Source: JAHFPN01 sp963765745
GTDB taxonomy: Bacteria > Pseudomonadota > Alphaproteobacteria > Rhizobiales > Xanthobacteraceae
Direction: 5' to 3'
Assembly (NCBI GenBank): GCA_963765745.1
Contig: CAVXXM010000003.1
Location: 124,001 to 188,000 of the forward strand
DNA length: 64,000 nt
How positions within the stretch are numbered: position 1 is the stretch's first letter; each line of letters opens with the position of its first letter. Position numbers and translations under genes: made by a program. The notes beneath the pieces are model-generated. The model did not search any database and was not told the DNA's origin. It saw nothing but the letters and a program-made list of their open reading frames with translations. Shown here in pieces: positions 1 through 7,315 of the stretch.

Positions 1-133
1 GCGTCGCTCACTGATCGTGGCCGTTTCCGGCAGTAGCGCCTTGCGGCTGCCGACTGCCTTGGGGCGGGATATGGGGCGGCAGCGGCACTTCCGCAAGGGC
101 ATCTGACATCTAGCGCGGGAGCATGACAGCACG

Positions 134-936
134 ATGAACTCGGGACCGATGTTCAAAGGCTCGATGCCGGCGTTCTACGACCGCTATCTGGGGCCGATCC
201 AGTTCGTGCCTTGGGCCGCGGAAACGGCGGCGCGAATCGGGCGGCTCAAGCCCGCGCGGCTGCTGGAGACCGCCTGCGGCACCGGCATCGTGACTCTCGC
301 GATGGCCGATGCGTCGCCGGGCACGCAGATCGTCGCCACGGATTTCAGCCAGCCCATGCTCGATTTCGCCGCGGCCAAGCGGCCGGGCGCGAAGATCGAA
401 TGGAAAATGGCGGACGCGCAGGCGCTGCCGTTTCCCGACGCGAGCTTCGACATGCTGGTCAGCCAGTTCGGCGTGATGTTTTTTCCCGACAAGGCCAAGG
501 CCTATGCCGAGGCGCGGCGCGTGCTGAAGCCGGGCGGACAATTCCTGTTCACGGCGTGGGACAAGCTCGAGCACAACGAGCTGCCGCGGGTTTGGTCGGG
601 AGACGATCGGCGAGTCTGTTCCCGAACGATCGGCTCGCATTCATGGCGCGCGGGCCTTATGGGTACAACGACATTCCGGCAATCGAGCGCGCGCTGCGTG
701 CGGCCGGCTTCGCGCGCGTCGAGGCCGAGACCTTGAAGAAGCGCATTCGCGCCACCGCGCTCGACCACGCCACCGGCACTTGCCAGGGCGGCCCGTTGCG
801 CAACGAGATCGAAAAGCGCGACGCCAACGGCCTGGAGCGCGCGACCGAGGCGGTAGCGAAGGCGCTCGAGGCGAAATTCGGCAAGGGCGAGTTCGAGGCG
901 CGGAGTCAGGCGATTTTCATCAGCGCATTTTGCTGA
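134..936 (+). CDS. Class I SAM-dependent methyltransferase (frame interrupted)
   Basis: The N-terminal part has the class I methyltransferase glycine-rich loop (LLETACGTGIVTLAMA), an acidic strand-2 end (VATDFSQPM) and the LPFPDASFDMLVSQFG strand-4 region, so it probably methylates a small molecule using SAM; the substrate is unknown. The reading frame changes twice between about 588 and 622: the conserved text leaves the first frame after ELPRV, passes through ETIGES in a second frame, and continues as LFPNDRLAFMARGPYGY in a third. Removing two bases gives about 266 residues, normal for the family. The C-terminal coding sequence (EAKFGKGEFEARSQAIFISAFC) is the source of a repeat found four more times in the window. 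The next gene converges on it. Confidence 0.8.
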
Positions 937-985
937 GCGCTTGGAAATAGTCGGCTTTGTGCAAGAGCGAACACCGAACTCGAGC
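820..985 (+). repeat. Methyltransferase-tail repeat, copy 1 (in-gene)
   Basis: This is the 3' end of the methyltransferase gene plus about 50 bp beyond its stop. The core (about 889-936) ends in a small hairpin, TCAGC (920-924) and GCTGA (932-936), separated by an AT-rich loop and containing the TGA stop. Similar sequence in the same orientation recurs at 2488-2597, 7221-7302, 12382-12478 and 15335-15445. The downstream piece (AGCGCTTGGAAATAGTC...) is also shared with the last copy. Confidence 0.8.
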
Positions 986-1027
986 GCTCAAACAGGACTG
1001 ATCAGCGCGTCTTGGTTTTTTCGTATT

Positions 1028-2383
1028 TCAAGCCGCCCGAACTCGGGCAAAGAATGTAGCGACCTTCGCTTCCAAATCGTTTGCGCGCGAGGAGAGCTGC
1101 GTGGTCCAGCCCGCGATTTCGCCGACTGCGGCGGCGCTTCTCCCGGTGGCCTCTTCCACGGAACGGATCTCGAGTGATGCCTCGGCGGTGTTGCTTGCTA
1201 TCGTTTGAATACTTCCGGCGATCTCACGGGTCGTGGAACTCTGCTCCTCGACGGCCGTCGCAATTCCGGTCGCCATTGTCGTCAATTCTTCGATTGTGCG
1301 CGCAATCGAGGAGATCTCGGTGAGCGAACGCTTCGTCGCTTCCTGGATCTCGGTAACCTGCCGTGCGATCGCCTCGGTCGCCTTTGATGTTTGAGCGGCG
1401 AGCGACTTTACTTCGGAAGCAACGACGGCAAAGCCTTTTCCCTCTGCGCCGGCGCGCGCGGCCTCGATCGTCGCATTCAGGGCGAGGAGATTGGTCTGCG
1501 ATGCAATGGCGGAAATGAGACCAACAACCGATCCGATGTGTTCGGCAGCTTCATGCAGCGATTGAATGCTTTGCTGGGTACGCTGCGCATCGCCCACTGC
1601 GGAACGCGCCAAGTTCAGGCCGCGCGTCGTTTGCTGACCGATATGCTCGATTGAACCGGATATTTCCTCGGTGGCCGCCGCTGTTCCGTTCACCCGTTCC
1701 CTCGTCTCTGCTGCTGCGGACGCCGCGCTGGCCATCCGGCTGACGGTGTCGTTGGCTACTTGCTGCAAAGTCGAAGACGAGCTTGATAGCGACGTTGCCG
1801 CTTCCTTGATCGCCTTGACCACGTCGCCGATCGCGTCTGCAAAATCCTTAATGGCGCCATCGATTGCCGTGCGCCGCATTTCCGTTGCCTGTTCGGCGGC
1901 TGTTCGATGCAAGCTCATCGCGTTCGCGACATCGAAGGCGATGAACTGCGATGCCACCTTGCTCCGCTCGGCGAGCTTACCGGTCGATAGCCGGTGTTTG
2001 CGCGCGAGCGCATCGAGCACGGCTCTCAGCACTAAGTTTCCGGCACTGCAGCGCACGCGGCCGTCAAATCCGATCGCCGCTTCCTCCTCGACGGTCTTCC
2101 GGCAGGACGCGATGTAGCGATCGTCGAGCGTTCCGTTCAGGAGCGACTCGAAATGCGACAATTCGAGCTTCTTGATCAGGGGTCTGTGTCGAACGATCAT
2201 TTCCGACAGGCGCGGCATGTCGGCGGCGGTCACGAGGAAGTCGTCGATCGCCTTTTCGAGGAGCGGCGCGATCGTGTCCCATGAGTTCTTCATGACGGCG
2301 CGCGCCCGCTCGTCGATGTCATAGAGCTTGAGACGAGATTCGAAGCCTTCGATGGAGCGAGCGGGTGCCATGAGGGATGGCAT
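1028..2383 (-). CDS. Soluble globin-like methyl-accepting chemotaxis protein
   Basis: The 451-residue protein has no membrane segment. Residues about 12-160 look like the all-helical protoglobin sensor of globin-coupled chemotaxis receptors (HemAT type); residues about 200-450 are an MCP signalling domain with the conserved hairpin tip around residues 292-320 (SQTNLLALNATIEAARAG). It would signal to CheA/CheW from the cytoplasm. In the pattern that normally carries the heme-ligating proximal histidine (xxxHxxIGL), this protein reads TVEEEAAIGF, with Glu101 at the His position, so it may not bind heme in the usual way. ATG at 2383 is used; a second Met lies four codons in. A CtrA-like box lies immediately upstream. 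Confidence 0.85.
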   Translation of the reverse strand: MPSLMAPARSIEGFESRLKLYDIDERARAVMKNSWDTIAPLLEKAIDDFLVTAADMPRLSEMIVRHRPLIKKLELSHFESLLNGTLDDRYIASCRKTVEEEAAIGFDGRVRCSAGNLVLRAVLDALARKHRLSTGKLAERSKVASQFIAFDVANAMSLHRTAAEQATEMRRTAIDGAIKDFADAIGDVVKAIKEAATSLSSSSSTLQQVANDTVSRMASAASAAAETRERVNGTAAATEEISGSIEHIGQQTTRGLNLARSAVGDAQRTQQSIQSLHEAAEHIGSVVGLISAIASQTNLLALNATIEAARAGAEGKGFAVVASEVKSLAAQTSKATEAIARQVTEIQEATKRSLTEISSIARTIEELTTMATGIATAVEEQSSTTREIAGSIQTIASNTAEASLEIRSVEEATGRSAAAVGEIAGWTTQLSSRANDLEAKVATFFARVRAA

Positions 2384-2398
2384 GGTTGTCGAAAGTGG

Positions 2399-2414
2399 TT
2401 AGGACATTGTTAAC
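2399..2414. promoter_or_regulatory. CtrA-like box upstream of the globin-type MCP
   Basis: TTAG-N7-TTAAC matches the CtrA consensus TTAA-N7-TTAAC with one mismatch, 16 bp upstream of the annotated start. TTAA motifs are rare in this high-GC window. Such a site close to the start codon would fit a very short leader or a start at Met5. Confidence 0.4.
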
Positions 2415-2487
2415 GATGAGAATGCCGAGGTGTCTTGGCCTTATCGCGGGTGTCGCGTTTGCCATGGTGCGCGGCCAGGGCGCCGGC

Positions 2488-2597
2488 TCGTGCCAGAACT
2501 GACCCATGCGCAACGAGATCGAAGCGCGCGACCGAAGCGGTGACTCGGGCGCTCGAGGCGAGGAGTCAGGCGATTTTCGTCAGCGCGTTTTGCTGAC
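2488..2597 (+). repeat. Methyltransferase-tail repeat, copy 2
   Basis: Homologous to 790-936: it keeps GCGCAACGAGATCGAA and the codons for ALEA...RSQAIFVSAFC-stop, but nine codons are missing exactly between two GAGGCG direct repeats. It ends in the hairpin GTCAGC (2579-2584) / GCTGAC (2592-2597), four bases from the stop of the converging IclR gene. No upstream methyltransferase body is present. Confidence 0.75.
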
Positions 2598-2600
2598 TCG

Positions 2601-3392
2601 TCAAGTGCGGGTCAGATCGGCCGTAACAAGCGCCGCGGCCTCCTTGAGCCTGCCGAGATTGAGTTCGGCGAACTCCTTGGGTGTGAGCAACCCCTTCGAC
2701 CAGAGCATGACGAGCGCGCCGACGGCCGTCTCGCCCCGGTAGACCGGACAGCCGATCGCCTCCAGCTTGTTGGCGAGCGGCGATTCGCTCCGGTAGTGGC
2801 TGGCACGCACCGCGTATCCCGCGGCTTTGATTTCCCGAAGCATCGAAAACAGATCGCGCTTGGTGGTGCCCAGCCTGGGCAATCCCCAGAGCGGATGGTT
2901 TCCGATCTCGTCGATCAGCGCGAGAACCTCCGCGTCGGACCAGGTTGAAAGCACGGCCAGCCCGCCGGCGGATGAGAAGACCGATACTTCGAGATCGATA
3001 TGGCGCTCGTATTGAAAGAACGGACTGAGCGGCCGCGTCGATTCAATGACGCGGCTCCGGGTCCGCTCGAAAATGTGCAGATCGCACGACCAGCCGACCG
3101 AGCGCGTGAGCTCGATCATGTGCGGCAGAGCCCGGTCCACCAACAAGCTTTCGCCCGGCGCGAAGCGGCTATTGAGCGTCGGCAGATAGATATTCGCCCT
3201 GTAGAGCTTGTCGCTCAAACTCCGGCGCACGATTTTCCGCCGCGTGAGCGTGCCGAGAATGCGCAAGATCGTGGACTTCGGCAGCTTCGTGCGCGCGTGC
3301 AGGTCGCGCAGGCTGCTGGCGCCATGGGCCGACAGCGTATTCAGGACGGCCAGGCCGCGATCGAGCGAGCGATTTTCCACCAAGCGTCCCAT
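2601..3392 (-). CDS. IclR-family transcriptional regulator
   Basis: From ATG 3392 the protein is 263 residues, typical for IclR. It has an N-terminal winged helix-turn-helix (about residues 8-60, LRDLHARTKLPKSTILRILG) and a C-terminal GAF-like effector domain (about 75-255). An in-frame upstream ATG at 3452 would add 20 unlikely residues that run through the palindromic operator. The gene is divergent from the TRAP transporter operon, so it probably controls transport and use of the TRAP substrate. The effector cannot be named from sequence. Confidence 0.88.
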   Translation of the reverse strand: MGRLVENRSLDRGLAVLNTLSAHGASSLRDLHARTKLPKSTILRILGTLTRRKIVRRSLSDKLYRANIYLPTLNSRFAPGESLLVDRALPHMIELTRSVGWSCDLHIFERTRSRVIESTRPLSPFFQYERHIDLEVSVFSSAGGLAVLSTWSDAEVLALIDEIGNHPLWGLPRLGTTKRDLFSMLREIKAAGYAVRASHYRSESPLANKLEAIGCPVYRGETAVGALVMLWSKGLLTPKEFAELNLGRLKEAAALVTADLTRT

Positions 3393-3401
3393 GACACAAT
3401 C

Positions 3402-3418
3402 GTGCCGCAGAGCGGCAC
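3402..3418. promoter_or_regulatory. Perfect palindrome, probable IclR operator
   Basis: GTGCCGC-AGA-GCGGCAC is a perfect 7-bp inverted repeat, 10 bp upstream of the IclR start and 83 bp before dctP. A second inverted repeat, TGCAA-N6-TTGCA, follows at 3423-3438. Position between divergent genes suits an operator controlling both. Confidence 0.5.
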
Positions 3419-3451
3419 TTGGTGCAAATTCTATTGCATAGCCTCCTATCA

Positions 3452-3497
3452 CCCGGAAATCTCATGAAAAATACGCGATTAGCTTTCCGGGAGGATC
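3452..3497 (+). promoter_or_regulatory. Hairpin covering the dctP ribosome binding site
   Basis: CCCGGAAA (3452-3459) is perfectly complementary to TTTCCGGG (3484-3491), whose last bases belong to the GGGAGGAT Shine-Dalgarno sequence before ATG 3501. An upstream CCTCC (3442-3446) could extend the masking. Folding would hide the ribosome binding site; this is inferred, not shown. Confidence 0.4.
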
Positions 3498-3500
3498 ACC

Positions 3501-4529
3501 ATGGCCAATCGATACGTCGGGGTCAGTCTTGCTGCGGCATTGTCACTCTGCCTGATGGGTGCCCCCGCCCAAGCCCAGGTCAAGATCGTCTTCAATTCCT
3601 TCGCGCCGCCGACCTTCGTCATCAATCAAGGCATGATCGATGCGTGGGCCAAGAACGTCGAGCGGGTGACCGAAGGGCGCGTCAAGGTCGAAATTCCCGC
3701 CACCAGCTTGGCGCCGCCGCCGCAGCAGTGGGAAATGGTCACACAGGGCGTCGCCGACGGCGCCTATATCTTTCTCGGCTTCGCGCAGAAGCGGCTCCTG
3801 CTGCCGCAGATCGCGACGCTGCCGTTCGGAACGCCGTCGGCCACCGCTCAGGCGGTCGCGCTCTGGCGCACGCACAAGAAATTCTTCGAGAAAGCCAATG
3901 AGTCCGAGGGAGTCGTGTTGATCGGCTATTTCGGCTCGCCAGCGGCTTACCTGTGGAGTTCCAACAAGCCGATCGCTGCGGTGGGCGATCTGAAAGATGT
4001 GAAAACCTGGTCCTTGCCGGGGGATCAGGCGCGAGCGCTCGGAGCCCTGGGCGCTGTGATCGTGCCGGGACCGGCGGTGCGTTCCTACGAGATCATCTCC
4101 AAAGGCATCGTCGAGGCCTGGGGCGGCCACAACTTCGACGGCTCCGCCTCCTTCAATACCACTCAGTACGCCAAGGCAGTGACCCTGGTTCCCGGCGGCA
4201 TCGGTGCGGCTGCCTTCGCGGTGTTTCTCAACAAGGCCAAGTGGGACAGCATCCCCAAACGCGATCAGGATCTGATCATGAGCGTGTCCGGGGAAGAGAT
4301 CGCGAAGCTGACCAAGGTTTGGGACGACCGCGAGGCTGCCGCATTTGCGCGCGCAAAGCAGGAAGGCAGACTTCAGATCACGACGGCCTCGCCCAAGTTA
4401 ATGGCCGACTTGCAGAAGTCCTGGGCGTTCCTGCCGGACGAATGGGTGGCCAATGCCGCCACGCGTAACGTCGATGGCAAGGCCGCGCTGAAGTTTTACC
4501 TCGACACGGTCAAGGAGCTGTCGAAGTAA
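3501..4529 (+). CDS. dctP: TRAP transporter substrate-binding protein (DctP family)
   Basis: The 342-residue protein has a Sec signal peptide ending about ...APAQA/Q at residues 25-26, then the DctP/TAXI-like binding fold (VKIVFNSFAPPTFVINQGM; conserved LKDVKTWSLPG and GGHNFDGSASFNTTQYAK). It would capture an organic acid in the periplasm and deliver it to the DctQM permease encoded next. A strong GGGAGGAT ribosome binding site lies 5 bp before the ATG. It is first in an operon dctP-dctQ-dctM with a small secreted peptide and a VOC protein behind. Ligand unknown. Confidence 0.9.
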   Translation: MANRYVGVSLAAALSLCLMGAPAQAQVKIVFNSFAPPTFVINQGMIDAWAKNVERVTEGRVKVEIPATSLAPPPQQWEMVTQGVADGAYIFLGFAQKRLLLPQIATLPFGTPSATAQAVALWRTHKKFFEKANESEGVVLIGYFGSPAAYLWSSNKPIAAVGDLKDVKTWSLPGDQARALGALGAVIVPGPAVRSYEIISKGIVEAWGGHNFDGSASFNTTQYAKAVTLVPGGIGAAAFAVFLNKAKWDSIPKRDQDLIMSVSGEEIAKLTKVWDDREAAAFARAKQEGRLQITTASPKLMADLQKSWAFLPDEWVANAATRNVDGKAALKFYLDTVKELSK

Positions 4530-4539
4530 TCGCCGCTCG

Positions 4540-5094
4540 ATGAGCGCTCCTTCCGAGAACGAGATCGTCCACCGCGCACCGATTGCGCGGTGGACGCGCA
4601 ATGCGCTGACCGCGCTCGTATCGATCGTCATGTTCGCGATGATGATGCTGACCACCGCGGACGTGTTCGGCCGCACGTTCGGCAAGCCGATCAAGGGCAG
4701 CTTCGAGATCGTCACCTTCATGCTGGCGATCTTGATCTTCTGCGCGCTGCCCCTGATCTCGTGGGACGAGAAGCACATCAAGGTCAACCTGTTCGATCAC
4801 TGGATCCCCGCGCCGATCCTGCACGCGTTGAATGTGCTCTGGGCGCTGGTCATGACGATTGTGATGGCCGGCATCACGTGGCGCATGTGGATTCAGGCCA
4901 ACTTGATGTGGCAGGGGCAGCACGTCACCGGTTTTCTGGAATGGCCGATCGCGCCGATCGTCTACGTCATGTGCGTGCTGAGCGGTGTCACCACGATCAT
5001 CTTCGCCGTGCTGGTCCGGCAAAAACTCTTCCAGCGCGGCGGGCCGCCAGCGGAAGCGCCGCTGATCAGCGCCGAAAATCCCGGAGTCGACTAG
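4540..5094 (+). CDS. dctQ: TRAP transporter small permease (DctQ family)
   Basis: The 184-residue protein has four predicted membrane helices (starting near residues 20, 50, 90 and 135) and the DctQ hallmark around FEIVTFMLAILIFCALPLIS with WDEKHIKVNLFD following. DctQ joins DctM in the inner membrane to form a sodium-coupled TRAP permease. It starts 11 bp after dctP and its stop overlaps the GTG start of dctM by one base, so translation is coupled. Confidence 0.9.
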   Translation: MSAPSENEIVHRAPIARWTRNALTALVSIVMFAMMMLTTADVFGRTFGKPIKGSFEIVTFMLAILIFCALPLISWDEKHIKVNLFDHWIPAPILHALNVLWALVMTIVMAGITWRMWIQANLMWQGQHVTGFLEWPIAPIVYVMCVLSGVTTIIFAVLVRQKLFQRGGPPAEAPLISAENPGVD

Positions 5095-6389
5095 TGGAAA
5101 TTTCGCTGATCGCCTTGGCGATCCTGCTGTTGCTCGCTTTTCTCGGTCTGCCGCTCGGGTTCGGGATGATCCTGGTCGGCGTCGCCGGCTTCGCGATGAT
5201 TCGCAATCTGGAGGGCGCTCTGGCGATGAGCACTCAACAGATCGTCGACCTTTCGACGAACTTCGAGTTCACAGTATTGCCGTTGTTCATTCTCATGGGC
5301 GCGTTCGTCCATCGCGCCAACCTGTCGCAAGAGCTCTATGACGCCGCCAATAGTTGGTTCGGTCACCGGCGCGGCGGCTTGGCCATGGCGACGGTGGTCG
5401 CTTGCGGCGGGTTCGCGACGATCTCGGGAAGCTCGCTGGCGACGGCGGCGACGATGACCAAAGTGGCGATGCCGCCCATGCGCCGCTATGGCTACGACGA
5501 CCGATTGGCGACTGGAACGATCGCCGCGGGCGGCACGCTTGGCATCCTGATTCCACCGAGCGTACCGATGGTGATCTACGGAATTCTGACCGAGACCGAC
5601 ATCGGCAAGCTGTTCATCGCCGGCATCGTTCCAGGCGTTCTGATGATTTTGCTCTATAATACGAGCATCAACGCCGTAACTTGGTTCAGGCCCGAATGGG
5701 GCCCCAGGGCGCCGCGGATTCCGTTGCGTGAGCGCTGGCCCTACCTCGCCAGAGTGTGGGGCGTGCTGGCGTTGTTCGTTCTCGTCATCGGCGGCATCTA
5801 CGGCGGCATCTTCACGCCGACGGAGGCCGCCAGTATCGGCGCGTTCGGCGGCATGATGTTCGTCTTGTGGCGTCGGCAACTCACGTGGCGGGCTTTGATC
5901 GACTCGTTGGTCGAAGCCGGACGTACGACGGGAATCATCTTTACCGTCGGATTCGGTGCGCTGATTTTCTCCAACTTCGTCACCGTTGCCGGGCTGCCGC
6001 GCGATCTCGTTCAGCTGATCAACGCGGCTCAGCTTTCGCCGACCGGGGTCATCCTTCTGATCTGCCTCATTTATATCGTGCTCGGTTGCCTGCTCGATTC
6101 CCTGGCCATGATCTTGCTGACGGTCCCGGTGTTCTTCCCGATCATCAAATCGCTCGGGTTGGACCCCGTGTGGTTCGGCATCATCGTCATTATCGTGGTT
6201 GAGATCGGCCTGATCACGCCGCCGATCGGACTGAACGTGTTCGTCGTGCAGTCGATGGTCGATAACGTAACGCTCGGCCAGATATTCCAGGGGATTACCC
6301 CGTTTTTTTTCGCGAGCCTCGTCGGACTTCTGCTGATCGTATATTTCCCGATAATCGCGCTATGGCTGCCGAACTTGATGATGCGCTGA
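5094..6389 (+). CDS. dctM: TRAP transporter large permease (DctM family)
   Basis: Starting at GTG 5094, which overlaps the dctQ TAG, the protein is 431 residues, the normal DctM length. It shows many hydrophobic helices and the family motifs FEFTVLPLFILMGAFV, SGSSLATAATM, GTLGILIPPSVPMVIYGI and FTPTEAASIGA, plus the mirrored C-terminal half ending in EIGLITPPIGLNVFVV. It is the 12-helix transport subunit. A longer frame runs upstream over dctQ but only the GTG start gives a DctM-like N-terminus (LALPLGFG-type). Confidence 0.92.
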   Translation: MEISLIALAILLLLAFLGLPLGFGMILVGVAGFAMIRNLEGALAMSTQQIVDLSTNFEFTVLPLFILMGAFVHRANLSQELYDAANSWFGHRRGGLAMATVVACGGFATISGSSLATAATMTKVAMPPMRRYGYDDRLATGTIAAGGTLGILIPPSVPMVIYGILTETDIGKLFIAGIVPGVLMILLYNTSINAVTWFRPEWGPRAPRIPLRERWPYLARVWGVLALFVLVIGGIYGGIFTPTEAASIGAFGGMMFVLWRRQLTWRALIDSLVEAGRTTGIIFTVGFGALIFSNFVTVAGLPRDLVQLINAAQLSPTGVILLICLIYIVLGCLLDSLAMILLTVPVFFPIIKSLGLDPVWFGIIVIIVVEIGLITPPIGLNVFVVQSMVDNVTLGQIFQGITPFFFASLVGLLLIVYFPIIALWLPNLMMR

Positions 6390-6420
6390 CGAATGGCCAA
6401 CGAAGAAACGGAGGAGCGCA

Positions 6421-6578
6421 TGCAAATCACCAGGAAAGAGCTGTTGCGCGCGGCCGGTGCGTTCGCGCTGGTGGCTCCGTTCGGCAGCGTGCGCGGCGCG
6501 CAGGCGCAGGCGAACTTCCTGCGCGACATCGACCTGTGGCGCGAATCCATCAAGATCGCGAGGATTCAACCGCAATAA
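6421..6578 (+). CDS. Small exported peptide with signal-like N-terminus
   Basis: A 52-residue ORF starts at ATG 6421 behind a GGAGG ribosome binding site. Residues 1-30 look like a signal sequence (RKELLRAAGAFALVAP... ending GAQAQA), leaving about 22 mature residues. It lies between dctM and the VOC gene in the same direction, so is probably in the operon. It may be the remnant of a longer exported protein or a genuine small one; no family recognised. An in-frame ATG at 6393 gives 61 residues but a worse signal peptide. Confidence 0.45.
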
Positions 6579-6610
6579 GCGGAGAACGGCAACGATAGGA
6601 GGAGGGGACC

Positions 6611-7207
6611 ATGAGGAAGAGTATGCTTGCCTGCCTCGTGTTGGCGGCGTCGAGTCTCGGCGGCGGTAACGCCGTCGCGGAAATGCCCGGTTTTCGCGGA
6701 TCCGATCATCTCGGAATTACCGTTCCCGACATGAAGCAGGCGGTCGAGTTTTTCCAGAATGTCATCGGCTGCAAGGCGTTCTTCAAGAACGGTCCGTTCG
6801 TCTTCAATAACAACGACTGGATGAAGGACCGCTTGAACGTCGATCCGCGGGCGACGATTCCGGAAATCCGCATGATGCGCTGCGGGTACGGCGTGAATAT
6901 CGAGCTGTTCACGTACACCGCTCCGGATCAGCGAACGACCCCGCCCAAGAACTCGGATATCGGCGGCTATCATCTTGCGCTCTACGTCGATGATGTGCCG
7001 GCCGCCATCGAGCACCTGAAGAAGAACGGCATCAAAATTCTCGCCGGCCCGAACAGTCCGCCGGCGGGCGGAAACAAGGGCATGACCTGGGTGTATTTCG
7101 TCGCGCCCTGGGGGATGCATTTCGAGCTGCTCAGCTATCCCAATGGCAGGGCCTACGAGGCCGAATACGCTTCACGCCTTTGGACACCCCTGGATCCGGG
7201 GAAATAG
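6611..7207 (+). CDS. Secreted VOC (glyoxalase/dioxygenase-fold) protein
   Basis: The 198-residue protein begins with a Sec signal peptide (MRKSMLACLVLAASSLGGGNAVAE) followed by one VOC unit. The four usual metal ligand positions are visible: His in SDHLGITV, Glu in NIELFTY, His in GYHLALYV and Glu in MHFELLSYP. VOC enzymes are metal-dependent lyases, isomerases or dioxygenases and are normally cytosolic; the signal peptide puts this one in the periplasm with the TRAP binding protein, suggesting processing of the substrate before uptake. GGAGGAGG precedes the start. Confidence 0.8.
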   Translation: MRKSMLACLVLAASSLGGGNAVAEMPGFRGSDHLGITVPDMKQAVEFFQNVIGCKAFFKNGPFVFNNNDWMKDRLNVDPRATIPEIRMMRCGYGVNIELFTYTAPDQRTTPPKNSDIGGYHLALYVDDVPAAIEHLKKNGIKILAGPNSPPAGGNKGMTWVYFVAPWGMHFELLSYPNGRAYEAEYASRLWTPLDPGK

Positions 7208-7220
7208 GTCTTTGCGGCTC

Positions 7221-7302
7221 TGAGCGCGCGACCGAGGGGGAATTCGGCGCGGGCGAGTTCGAGGCGAGAAGGGGTTAATTTTCGCCAGCACATTTTGCTG
7301 GC
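7221..7302 (+). repeat. Methyltransferase-tail repeat, copy 3
   Basis: GAGCGCGCGACCGAGG... and GCGAGTTCGAGGCGAGA match 829-900, with internal loss and a frame-breaking change before the last codons. The terminal hairpin is GCCAGC (7284-7289) / GCTGGC (7297-7302): relative to copy 2 both sides of one base pair have changed (T-A to C-G). It ends 14 bp before the stop of the converging chemotaxis gene. Confidence 0.7.
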
Positions 7303-7315
7303 CGTTCGATCGATT

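Noticed and set aside
2506..2742. ORF starting in repeat copy 2 and running into the IclR gene
   Set aside because: It begins in a decayed methyltransferase tail and continues antisense to a conserved regulator.
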